DNA of 22,293 nucleotides from Bacteroidetes bacterium UBA7692 (lineage in GTDB: Bacteria > Bacteroidota > Bacteroidia > Chitinophagales > LD1), in assembly GCA_002482725.1 (NCBI GenBank), contig DLGO01000011.1, positions 1 through 22,293 of the forward strand, read 5' to 3'. Positions 8,813 to 16,504 of this stretch are shown here, in pieces. A model generated the notes under the pieces. That model was not told where the DNA came from and did not search any database. It saw only the letters and a program-made list of their open reading frames with translations. The position numbers and the translations under genes were made by a program. The stretch's first letter is position 1. Each line of letters opens with the position of its first letter.

Positions 8813-9244
8813 ATGAAAATCGCAATAGGTGGTGACCACGCAGGCTTTGAATACAAAGCTATACTGATAGATTACCTACAGGGTAAAGGATACGAGGTGA
8901 AGGATTTCGGCCCCTTCAGCACAGCCAGTTGCGATTATCCCGATGTGGCGCATCCATTGGCAGAGAGCATAGAAAAAAAGGAATTTGAGCTGGGTATACT
9001 GATATGCGGAAGCGCAAACGGGGTAGCCATGGCTGCCAATAAGCACCAGGGTATAAGGGCTGCTATAGTATGGCAAAATGTATTGGCTGCCCTGGCACGC
9101 CAGCACAACGATGCCAACATACTATGCCTGCCTGCTCGTTTTATTAGTATAGAGGAAGCTAAGGAATTTGCGGACACCTTCCTTACTGCGGCCTTCGAAG
9201 GGGGACGGCACCAAACCAGGGTTTCTAAAATTCCTCTTTCCTAA
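8813..9244 (+). CDS. rpiB: Ribose 5-phosphate isomerase B
   Basis: RpiB interconverts ribose 5-phosphate and ribulose 5-phosphate in the non-oxidative pentose phosphate pathway. The 143-residue size and motif order match the RpiB/LacAB family: GGDHAGFEYK (6-15) at the N-terminus, the catalytic Cys65 in CGSANGVAMAANK (65-77), and the RQHNDANILCLPAR block (96-109), where His98 is the expected ring-opening residue. A Gly common in the active-site loop is Ala here (CGSANG), which looks tolerated. The ATG at 8813 begins directly at the first beta strand. The stop is 15 bases before the next plus-strand gene, so the two are probably cotranscribed. It diverges from metH across a likely shared control region. 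Confidence 0.96.
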   Translation: MKIAIGGDHAGFEYKAILIDYLQGKGYEVKDFGPFSTASCDYPDVAHPLAESIEKKEFELGILICGSANGVAMAANKHQGIRAAIVWQNVLAALARQHNDANILCLPARFISIEEAKEFADTFLTAAFEGGRHQTRVSKIPLS

Positions 9245-9259
9245 AATCCTCTTTCAACT

Positions 9260-10285
9260 ATGTCTACCTATACAAAATATTTAGCGCCTGTCCTTTTGAC
9301 AGTATTGGTTATATCTGTTTCATCATGCAACTGGGGCAAGAAAAGTGATACGCCAACTGTAGCAGAAACTCCTGAAGTAGTGGTCACTGCTCCCGATTTC
9401 AGTTCGGATTCTGCGTTCAGCTATACAGCAAAGCAGGTTGCCTTTGGTCCAAGGGTGCCAAATAGCAAAGGACACCAGGCCTGTGGTGACTGGATGATAG
9501 CTACCGCAAAAACCTTTGCCGATACTGTATATGTGCAGCAGTTCACAGCTCAGGCTTTTGATGGCAAGAACCTGAACGGAAGAAATATCATTGCATCTTT
9601 TAATCCTGCTGCTGCAAAGCGGATCTTACTTTGTGCCCATTGGGACACAAGGCCGTTTGCCGACCAGGATACAATAGACAGGGATAAGCCTATAGATGGT
9701 GCCAACGATGGTGCCGGTGGTGTTGGTATACTGATGGAGGTGGCGCGTGCTATACAAAGTGCTAAGCTCACCAACATTGGAGTAGATATTATGTTTATAG
9801 ATGTGGAGGACTACGGTCAGCCGCAGGATAGCAAGTTTCCTCCTATGGATGATTCTTATTGCCTGGGCTCGCAGCACTGGGCAAAGCAACCGCATGTACC
9901 GGGATATAAAGCGAGCTTTGGAATATTACTGGATATGGCTAGTGCCAGGGGGGCAATATTTACCCGCGAAGGCACATCGGCGCGTAGCGGTGGCTGGGTG
10001 CAGGACAGGGTGTGGGCCAATGCTGACAGAATCGGCTTTTCAAGCTTCTTCAATAATACGCTTACAGGGGGTATAATCGACGACCACAAATACATCATGG
10101 AAATAACTAAAATCCCGATGGTAGATATCATCCATTTTGATGCTAATACCAATAGTGGTTTCGGATGGTACTGGCACACGCACCGCGACAATATGGAAAC
10201 AGTAGACAAGACTACCCTGCTGGCCGTAGGTAAAACAGTATTATATACGGTGTATCAATACGAAGCCGAATCGAAGGCACAATAA
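9260..10285 (+). CDS. M28-family lipoprotein, probable glutaminyl-peptide cyclotransferase
   Basis: Such enzymes convert N-terminal glutamine of exported proteins to pyroglutamate. Residues 1-23 are a lipoprotein signal peptide with lipobox V-S-S-C23, so the protein is membrane-anchored in the periplasm. The M28 zinc-hydrolase fold is shown by AHWDTRPFAD (126-135), GANDGAGG (147-154), FIDVEDYG (179-186), ILLDMAS (222-228), IDDHKYI (273-279) and WHTHRDN (305-311). Several residues fit type II cyclotransferases better than peptidases: Trp305 directly before zinc ligand His306 with Asp310-Asn311 after it, Asp225, and Asp274/Asp275 in the DDH motif. These correspond by eye to human QC Trp329, His330, Asp248 and Asp305. 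Glu183 matches the catalytic Glu, and the following zinc ligand is Asp184 where human QC has Glu. It probably shares an operon with rpiB. A plain M28 aminopeptidase remains possible. Confidence 0.8.
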   Translation: MSTYTKYLAPVLLTVLVISVSSCNWGKKSDTPTVAETPEVVVTAPDFSSDSAFSYTAKQVAFGPRVPNSKGHQACGDWMIATAKTFADTVYVQQFTAQAFDGKNLNGRNIIASFNPAAAKRILLCAHWDTRPFADQDTIDRDKPIDGANDGAGGVGILMEVARAIQSAKLTNIGVDIMFIDVEDYGQPQDSKFPPMDDSYCLGSQHWAKQPHVPGYKASFGILLDMASARGAIFTREGTSARSGGWVQDRVWANADRIGFSSFFNNTLTGGIIDDHKYIMEITKIPMVDIIHFDANTNSGFGWYWHTHRDNMETVDKTTLLAVGKTVLYTVYQYEAESKAQ

Positions 10286-10288
10286 ACA

Positions 10289-11602
10289 CTAGGCCATCAA
10301 TAGCTCCAGCCTGTTGGCACGTGAGCCTTTTATCAGTATTGTAGCATCTGTTGCATTCAGGTTTTTAAACCAATCTACCGCAGCCTCTGTAGTGCTGAAC
10401 CACAATACATCTTTATTAGAAGCGAGATAGGAAAATCCCTTGCCTACGAATGCTTTTATAGCAGCATCCGATTGAAAAACCTTGTCGGCTATCTGGTGGT
10501 GTACTTCAGTTGCTGCATCACCCATTTCCATCATTTCGCCTAATATGATGATTTTATTTTTAGCAGCGATTTTTTCAAACGAATCCAGTGCCGCTAACAT
10601 GCTGGATGGATTGGCATTGTAGCAGTCTAGTATAATTGTATTGCTTCCTTTCTTTACCAGCTGCGACCTGTTGTTGTTCGGCAGGTAGGTTTCCAGCGCC
10701 TCTTTTATTTTGGCTCCCGGTATACCAAAATACCTGCCAATGCAGAATGCTGCCAGCCCGTTTTCAAAGTTATAATTACCTACCAGATTGGTAGTAACAG
10801 AAGTTGCAGTTTCGCCTGTAGTTCCTGCCGAAAAGGTAAGGAATTCCTGTTCCGGCAACAAGCTTCCCTGGCAAAATATACCTTTACCATTGCTGCCATA
10901 TTGTATCACATGGTTGCTGTCATAAGCATCTGCGAATATCTCTTTAGCTTTATCTACAAGTATTTTGTTGTCTGCATTCAGGAATATCTTGCCATCATGT
11001 GCGGCCAGATATCGGTACAGCTCGGTTTTGCCTTTTACCACCCCTTCAAAACCACCAAATCCCTCTATGTGCGCCAGGCCCACATTAGTTATAAATCCAA
11101 AATCCGGTTCTACATATTCGCAGTATCCTGCTATTTCTTTCTGGTGATTGGCGCCCATTTCTACCACGGCAAAATCCAGGTCTGCTGGCATGCTTAGTAG
11201 CGTAAGCGGAATACCTATGTGGTTATTCAGGTTCCCTTTGGTAGCCTGTGTCTTATAAGTGGAGCTTAGTACCGATGCTACCAGCTCTTTGGTAGTAGTT
11301 TTGCCATTGCTGCCTGTCAGGGCTATTACTTTACCTGTAAATTTTCTGCGATGATAGAGTGCCAGTTGCTGCATAGTATGCAGCACATTTTCTACCCTTA
11401 TTATCTTGTCATCATTAGCATCGGTATCCTCATCTGTTATAGCCAGCAATGCACCCGCTTCTATGGCTTTGGCAGCAAACAGATTACCATTGAAATTGTC
11501 CCCTTTCAGGGCAAAGAATAGATTGCCCGCTTGTATATTCCGGGTGTCTGTAGTTATGCCTGTGCTTTTGCTATAGTGCACATATAGTTCAGAAATCTCC
11601 AT
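10289..11602 (-). CDS. murF: UDP-N-acetylmuramoyl-tripeptide--D-alanyl-D-alanine ligase MurF
   Basis: MurF adds D-Ala-D-Ala to the UDP-MurNAc-tripeptide, the last cytoplasmic step in building the peptidoglycan stem peptide. The 437-residue protein has the three Mur-ligase domains. The N-terminal substrate domain contains TTDTRNIQAGNLFFALKG (17-34). The central ATPase has the P-loop TGSNGKTTTKE (96-106), then KGNLNNHIGIPLTLL (122-136), VEMGANHQKEI (147-157) and TNVGLAHIEGFG (172-183). The C-terminal ligase domain has DCYNANPSSM (326-335). The ATG at 11602 is four bases after the stop of the OmpA-like gene on the same strand, so the two are very likely cotranscribed. That places a putative cell-wall-binding protein with a cell-wall synthesis enzyme. 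The stop is three bases from that of the convergent cyclotransferase-like gene. Confidence 0.97.
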   Translation of the reverse strand: MEISELYVHYSKSTGITTDTRNIQAGNLFFALKGDNFNGNLFAAKAIEAGALLAITDEDTDANDDKIIRVENVLHTMQQLALYHRRKFTGKVIALTGSNGKTTTKELVASVLSSTYKTQATKGNLNNHIGIPLTLLSMPADLDFAVVEMGANHQKEIAGYCEYVEPDFGFITNVGLAHIEGFGGFEGVVKGKTELYRYLAAHDGKIFLNADNKILVDKAKEIFADAYDSNHVIQYGSNGKGIFCQGSLLPEQEFLTFSAGTTGETATSVTTNLVGNYNFENGLAAFCIGRYFGIPGAKIKEALETYLPNNNRSQLVKKGSNTIILDCYNANPSSMLAALDSFEKIAAKNKIIILGEMMEMGDAATEVHHQIADKVFQSDAAIKAFVGKGFSYLASNKDVLWFSTTEAAVDWFKNLNATDATILIKGSRANRLELLMA

Positions 11603-11606
11603 TGGT

Positions 11607-13517
11607 CTATTTCAGTATTAATTCTACCCTGCGGTTCAGTATCATTTTTTGCTCCGGGCAATCTTTTGTGGTATGGCAATCGTTCAACGGTTTGCTGAAT
11701 CCATTTGCCGACATATTTATCTTAGAGGCATCTAGCCCAAACTGCACCAGTACTTGTTTTACTGAAGCTGCTCGCTGGTCCGACAGATCTATTTGTTTGT
11801 CCTCTTCATATCCTGCGTACCCCTCCAGCGATACGGTATAGTTACCCATTGCCTTTAGCTGGTCAGCAATTGTTTTCAGCTTAGTTTTGGAGAAGGAGGT
11901 TACACCGCTGTTGTTTTTTATGAAGTATACCAATCCTAATGATTTGGATTTGCCTGCCGGAGTGGTAGCCGGGGCTTCCTTTGCAGCAGGTGCAGAGGAT
12001 GGCACCACCGTTGCCGGGGTTGCGACTTTTACCTTCGCAATTGTATCTTGTTTTGCTTTTTCCACGCTTTGGGGTAGTACTTTTTCATTTACCACAGGCT
12101 GGGTAGCAGGCTTTTGATTTTTGGGTATCGAATCAAATCTTGTTTGCCTTACCGGTACATTTGTAACTTTTAAAGAATCCAAACTGCTTCTTGGCGGTGC
12201 AGGGGTTAATTTAGGTCTGTCTGCAGCTTTATTTGAAGTGAACTTGCTGGCAATGATGGAATCATTTTTTGCCTGCTTCACCTTTAGCGCATAATCGGCA
12301 GCTACCCTGGAAATAGAATCCTTTGCCCTTTGGTCTGCTTTTTTCAAAAGCTGTATGCTGTCATGTGTTCTCCTTATCCTGTTCAGCGAATCCGTAAAGG
12401 AAGTCCTTTTGTCCAGTTCTATCTGTAGCTTCAATTTCTGTATAGAGTCCGCTACGATTTTTTCCCTTATCTCTTCAGCTTTCTTATCTTTTTTTGTTTT
12501 CTTTTTTATCTCGGGCCTTGCCTTGCGTATGCTATCTTCCCTTTGCCTGTTTGCAGCCAGCGAATCGGTTATTCTCCTTGTATATATCAGTTCTGCTTTT
12601 TTTGTTTCTCTTTCTATGGAGTCCTGTGCGGCTTTCAGTTTAGCCTCTGCCAGCTTCATCTCTTTTTTATCTCCTTTGGTTATGCTTATTGCAGTATCTA
12701 TTTTAACTGAAGGCTGCTCACCTTTAGCCTTAGGCTCTTCCAGTTTCAGGGTAGGGCTCAGTGCTATCAGGCTATCGTTTTTAGCCTTCAGTTTCATCAG
12801 CGAATCGTTTATAGCCTTTACATCAATTATTGGTTTTTCCTTAATGATCCTTTGCGATGGATCCTCATACTCGCCGTACGATGGCAATAGCTTTTCAGCT
12901 TTTTCCAGGCGTATATCCAGTCGGTAGTCCAATGGCATAGTAAAGCCAACTGTTGAAATAAAGAATGACGTGTCCTCATATTGGTTGAAGATGCCGGGCG
13001 AGCGCTTATCTACATATACCCTGTAGTTCGTCTCGAAATTCAGTTTCAGGTTATACATGCCATCCAACCCCGATGTACTGTAAGTTTCGGAGCGCGTTTG
13101 CACATCTTTCAGTATTACAGTGGCCCTGCTTATCGGCAGGTTGGTTTTATCATCTATCACTCTGCCTACCAGGCGCAATCCATCTTTTATCAGGATTATG
13201 GTAGGGGGCGCTATATCTGCATTACCTTTTTTATCTGTCAAAAAAGATATTTGCCTGTCTTTTAGGCCCGGGCTGGATATTTTCAGGGTGTAGCTCTTGC
13301 CTGCCCTTACCCCAATGGTAAAAGCTCCATCGAAATAGGTGCTTACACTACCTATCGGCTGGTTATTTTCTGTTACTGCAATAGTAGCCTGGTAAACAGG
13401 CGTTTTCGCAGTGCTGTCTTCCAGTACCCTGCCGGTAAAGGTATATTGCGCGATACCCTGCATAGTGCAGAATAATATAAGGATAACGATAAGAAATGCG
13501 GATTTACCTATATGCAT
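11607..13517 (-). CDS. OmpA-family C-terminal domain protein with carboxypeptidase-regulatory-like repeats
   Basis: Starting at ATG 13517 gives 636 residues and a textbook signal peptide (1-23, core FLIVILILF, cleavage GIA|Q). A longer frame to 13601 would bury that signal behind 28 residues and was rejected. Domains: two beta-sandwich carboxypeptidase-regulatory-like segments (about 25-110 and 115-200), a charged Lys/Glu-rich tract (about 230-430) full of Asp-Ser-Ile/Leu, a Pro/Ala/Thr/Val-rich linker (about 430-525), and an OmpA-like domain (about 527-636). The last is recognised by DLSDQRAASVKQVL (577-590), the GFSKPLND phrase, a Cys pair (614, 620) and NRRVELILK. No beta barrel is visible, so it is probably a periplasmic protein with a peptidoglycan-facing C-terminus. 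The usual Asp of the binding loop seems to be Gly569. It is cotranscribed with murF. Confidence 0.9.
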   Translation of the reverse strand: MHIGKSAFLIVILILFCTMQGIAQYTFTGRVLEDSTAKTPVYQATIAVTENNQPIGSVSTYFDGAFTIGVRAGKSYTLKISSPGLKDRQISFLTDKKGNADIAPPTIILIKDGLRLVGRVIDDKTNLPISRATVILKDVQTRSETYSTSGLDGMYNLKLNFETNYRVYVDKRSPGIFNQYEDTSFFISTVGFTMPLDYRLDIRLEKAEKLLPSYGEYEDPSQRIIKEKPIIDVKAINDSLMKLKAKNDSLIALSPTLKLEEPKAKGEQPSVKIDTAISITKGDKKEMKLAEAKLKAAQDSIERETKKAELIYTRRITDSLAANRQREDSIRKARPEIKKKTKKDKKAEEIREKIVADSIQKLKLQIELDKRTSFTDSLNRIRRTHDSIQLLKKADQRAKDSISRVAADYALKVKQAKNDSIIASKFTSNKAADRPKLTPAPPRSSLDSLKVTNVPVRQTRFDSIPKNQKPATQPVVNEKVLPQSVEKAKQDTIAKVKVATPATVVPSSAPAAKEAPATTPAGKSKSLGLVYFIKNNSGVTSFSKTKLKTIADQLKAMGNYTVSLEGYAGYEEDKQIDLSDQRAASVKQVLVQFGLDASKINMSANGFSKPLNDCHTTKDCPEQKMILNRRVELILK

Positions 13518-13616
13518 ACTATCAAAGATGCAAAAATTGAATGTTAAGCATACCTTTAAATCATATAGTGAAATGTGAAAACGTCTACCATAGAATACCA
13601 TCTTTGCGAAAACAAT

Positions 13617-13624
13617 TATATTTG
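13617..13624 (+). promoter_or_regulatory. Candidate -7 promoter box for the JmjC/cupin gene
   Basis: TATATTTG matches TAnnTTTG exactly and lies 57 bases before the ATG at 13682. A TTTG at 13603-13606 is only 10 bases upstream, too close for a -33 element, so only the -7 half is convincing. The 164-base gap also holds a 7-of-8 match for the divergent OmpA-like gene (CATCTTTG, minus strand, 13530-13523). Confidence 0.38.
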
Positions 13625-13681
13625 TAAGGTGATTGACAGAGAACCGGGTATCAATAATGGCACCCTACAAATGGCGCAGGT

Positions 13682-14536
13682 ATGAAACTACTTCCTATAG
13701 AACGAGTAAGTGGGATTAGTCCCCGTGAATTTAAGGAGGAGTTCCAATGGAAGAACAAGCCTTGTGTATTTACCGACTTCATGAAGGGTTGGAGTGCTAT
13801 GGATAAGTGGAACCTGGAGTTCTTTAAAAGCAACTATGGCCAGTTAAAAGCACCCGTATTCAGCAATAATTACTCAAAGCCGGGCAAGGGCTACATGACG
13901 CACGACAAGGTGATGCCCTTTGGTGAATTCCTGGATATAACAGCGGCAGGCAATACAGATTACAGGCTTTTCCTGTTCGATATTTTTGAGCAGGCCCCTG
14001 AGTTGAAACAGGATATAAGCTTTCCTGATTACCAGAAGCTATGGGTAAAAATCCCATTGATGTTTTTTGGTGGGGTAGGGGCAGAGGTTACTATGCACTA
14101 TGATATAGATTGTGCTAATGTATTCCTATCGCAGTTTGTGGGTAATAAACGCGTAATACTGTTTCCGCCGGAAGAATCGGAGAAAATATACCACCACCCA
14201 TATACGGTAAAAAGCCTTGTATCGCCACAAAGCCCTGATTTTGAAAAATTCCCTGCTTTAAAACAGGTGACGGGCTATGAAACGGTACTGACCCATGGTG
14301 AAACGCTGTTTATGCCTACCAGGTACTGGCACTATATGCAATACCTCGATTTCAGCTTTGGCCTGGCGATACGCTCGCAAAACTCACCCATGACTGCCGT
14401 AAGGGGCAGCTTCAACTTTGCAGCGCATTATATTATAGACAAGGGGTTCAACCGCCTGATAGGTGAAAAGTGGCACGATTGGAAAGAGCGTAAGGCTTAC
14501 GAAAATGCAAAGCCATTTGAGCAACTGATTAAATAG
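13682..14536 (+). CDS. Cupin-8/JmjC-like Fe(II)/2-oxoglutarate oxygenase
   Basis: The 284-residue protein has the FIH/JmjC-type double-stranded beta-helix of 2-oxoglutarate-dependent hydroxylases. The iron ligands are predicted as His139 and Asp141 (MHYDIDCANVFLSQ, an HxD motif) and His217 (MPTRYWHYMQYLD). Lys156, in GNKRVILFPPEE, is positioned to bind 2-oxoglutarate. A cupin-8 N-terminal phrase (KPCVFTDFMKGW, 26-37) and FFGGVGAEV just before the HxD motif also fit. There is no signal peptide, so it is cytoplasmic. The ATG at 13682 is followed by ERVSGISPREF, typical of this family. Family members hydroxylate protein side chains, including ribosomal proteins, but nothing here identifies the substrate. 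It is divergent from the OmpA-like gene and precedes a PorP-like gene by 119 bases. Confidence 0.88.
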   Translation: MKLLPIERVSGISPREFKEEFQWKNKPCVFTDFMKGWSAMDKWNLEFFKSNYGQLKAPVFSNNYSKPGKGYMTHDKVMPFGEFLDITAAGNTDYRLFLFDIFEQAPELKQDISFPDYQKLWVKIPLMFFGGVGAEVTMHYDIDCANVFLSQFVGNKRVILFPPEESEKIYHHPYTVKSLVSPQSPDFEKFPALKQVTGYETVLTHGETLFMPTRYWHYMQYLDFSFGLAIRSQNSPMTAVRGSFNFAAHYIIDKGFNRLIGEKWHDWKERKAYENAKPFEQLIK

Positions 14537-14655
14537 TTTGCTTGTCTAATCTTTTTTATAGGTAAATTCGATTGGTGAGCAAAGGAATTCTACAACTTGA
14601 TAATCCGGTTTTTGATGTCAAAAAGCAGAGGCTTTTTGAATGTTCATACCGTTGT

Positions 14656-15720
14656 ATGTGGTTAGTTACCTTAGGTTTTCTGATTACCCTTTCATTCAGT
14701 TCTGTAGCTCAGGACATACATTTTTCCCAGTTCAATTTTTCGCCTGTAAATACAAGTGCAGGGTACACCAACCTGTTCGATGGCGACTACCGCTTTGTGG
14801 TCAACTACCGCAACCAGTGGCAGAGCGTGCCTGTTGCCTACAATACAGTAGGTGCCAGTGCCGAAATGAATTTCAAAGAGTTTAGCAAAGGCAGCAGATT
14901 GGGCGGAGGGTTGATATTGTTGTACGACAGGGCCGGGGATTCTAAATTATCATCTCTAAGTGTTGGGGTGCCTATTTCCGTAGCTATGAAAGTGGCTGAA
15001 AAGCATACCATATCCCTGGGTATACAGCCGGGACTTATAAACCGTAGCTTCAGTTATCAGGCTTTGTACTTCGACAATCAGTTCAATGGTGACAGGTTCG
15101 ACTCTACCGCTAATTCGGATGAAAGCTTTGGCAGAACCTCATTTACAGTATTTGACCTGGGGCTGGGGGTTGCATATAAATATGCCATCAACGACCGAAC
15201 TAATTTCCTGCTGGGCTACAATGCAGGCCACATTAATATGCCAAAGAAGTATTCATTCTTTAGCAATAAGAGTGAGCGATTGGGCATAAGGCATGCAGTA
15301 AGCGCCAATGCACAGGTGAAGGTGGCAGCTAAGTGGGACATTAGTCTTGCCTTTTGCAGCCAGTTCTACAGCAATGGCTCGGGCAAGGTGACGCTACAGG
15401 AACACCAGATAGGAACATTTGCCACATCCTACTTACCTGCAAAGAATTTCAGCATGGTAGGCCTGGATTTTGGCTTGTTCTACAGGCTCAATCCAAGGAA
15501 TAAGGGTGTAAGCACTTCCAACAAAAGGAGCGATGCCATATATCCGATGGCAGGCCTTAAGTACAATAACTTTCAGGTACACCTGAGCTATGACGTTAAC
15601 CTGAGTAGCTTTGCCATGGCCACGCGTAACAATGGCGGCTTTGAAATAAGCGCCATCTATATCCTGAGCAGGTTGAAGAAGATAAATAAGAAAGGCGTGG
15701 TTTGCCCTTCCTTTATTTAG
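14656..15720 (+). CDS. PorP/SprF family type IX secretion membrane protein
   Basis: PorP/SprF proteins are outer-membrane beta-barrel components of the type IX secretion and gliding machinery of Bacteroidota. From ATG 14656 the protein has 354 residues: a signal peptide ending SSVA|QDIHFSQF, then the family's characteristic N-terminus HFSQFNFSPVNTSAGYTN, then YRNQW (about 55-59). Alternating strand-and-turn blocks continue to the C-terminus (GLGVAYKYAINDRTNFLLGY, LHLSYD-like VHLSYDVN, GGFEISAIYIL). In-frame TTG 14572 and GTG 14575 would add 28 or 27 residues. I rejected them because that stretch is AT-rich like a spacer and hides the signal peptide, although the shorter form has no basic residue before its hydrophobic core. 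It may be an orphan homologue, as no gld/sprE neighbours are visible. Its last eight bases overlap the ppk2 end. Confidence 0.9.
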   Translation: MWLVTLGFLITLSFSSVAQDIHFSQFNFSPVNTSAGYTNLFDGDYRFVVNYRNQWQSVPVAYNTVGASAEMNFKEFSKGSRLGGGLILLYDRAGDSKLSSLSVGVPISVAMKVAEKHTISLGIQPGLINRSFSYQALYFDNQFNGDRFDSTANSDESFGRTSFTVFDLGLGVAYKYAINDRTNFLLGYNAGHINMPKKYSFFSNKSERLGIRHAVSANAQVKVAAKWDISLAFCSQFYSNGSGKVTLQEHQIGTFATSYLPAKNFSMVGLDFGLFYRLNPRNKGVSTSNKRSDAIYPMAGLKYNNFQVHLSYDVNLSSFAMATRNNGGFEISAIYILSRLKKINKKGVVCPSFI

Positions 15721-16504
15721 ACTGTGCTTCCTTGTTAGCTTCCAGGGCTTTTTTCAAAAGGGCTTTATCCATAACCGGATACTGCATTTTAAGCTTTTCC
15801 ATAGCCTCTACCACAGTTTTCGATATCAGGTGTTCTTTATACCAGTTCTGGTCGGCGGGTATTATGTGCCATGGCACATCGCAGCAGTTGCTTATGGCAT
15901 CTTCGTAGGCTTTACGGTACTCGTTCCAGTAGTTTCTCTCCTGCAGGTCGGTTTCGTTGTGCTTCCAGTTTTTGGTTGGGTCGGTCAGGCGCTCTGTAAG
16001 CCTTATCAGTTGTTCTTCGGGCGATATGTGCAGGTAAAATTTCAATACAATAGTATTGGTTTCAGTAAGGAGCTTTTCAAAGTTGTTTATCTGGGTAAAG
16101 CGGCGTTTGATCTCATCCTCATCTACCCACTTGTGCACGCGCTGTATCAGCACATCCTCGTAGTGCGAGCGGTTAAATATATGTATCATGCCTTTTTCCG
16201 GTGTCACCTTGTTGATGCGCCACAGAAAATTGTGCTTCATTTCTATCTCTGTAGGCTTTTTGAAAGAGAAAACGCGGCAGCCCTGGGGATTAACGGCCTC
16301 AAACACATTGCGCGTTACACCATCTTTGCCCGAAGCATCCATACCCTGCAATATCACCAGCACAGAGTATTTACCCTGCGCATACAGCAGGTTTTGAAGC
16401 TCCTCCATGCGGAATTGCAGCTTGGTATTCTCTTTTTTAATAGTTTCCTTATTCACCTTTTTAGGGGCTGTGGTGGCAATATCTTTCAGTTTCAAACGAC
16501 TCAT
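15713..16504 (-). CDS. ppk2: Polyphosphate kinase 2 family (polyphosphate:nucleotide phosphotransferase)
   Basis: PPK2 enzymes transfer phosphate between inorganic polyphosphate and nucleotides, usually favouring nucleotide phosphorylation. The 263-residue single-domain protein has Walker A GMDASGKDG (54-62), the following NPQGCRVFSFKKPT block (72-85), HNFLWRI (91-97), Walker B IFNRSHYEDVL (109-119), and lid-region basic residues around ERLTDPTKNWKHNE (171-184). Length and the VNPQGCRV/FLWR phrases suggest the short PPK2 group that includes AMP/ADP phosphotransferases, but I cannot fix the class or nucleotide preference by eye. No signal peptide. The ATG at 16504 gives a typical basic N-terminus (MSRLKLKDI). 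It is divergent from sucA and overlaps the convergent PorP-like gene by eight bases. Confidence 0.93.
   Translation of the reverse strand: MSRLKLKDIATTAPKKVNKETIKKENTKLQFRMEELQNLLYAQGKYSVLVILQGMDASGKDGVTRNVFEAVNPQGCRVFSFKKPTEIEMKHNFLWRINKVTPEKGMIHIFNRSHYEDVLIQRVHKWVDEDEIKRRFTQINNFEKLLTETNTIVLKFYLHISPEEQLIRLTERLTDPTKNWKHNETDLQERNYWNEYRKAYEDAISNCCDVPWHIIPADQNWYKEHLISKTVVEAMEKLKMQYPVMDKALLKKALEANKEAQSK

Noticed and set aside
13518..13601. Longer N-terminus for the OmpA-like protein starting at 13601
   Set aside because: It would place 28 residues before a perfect signal peptide that starts at ATG 13517.
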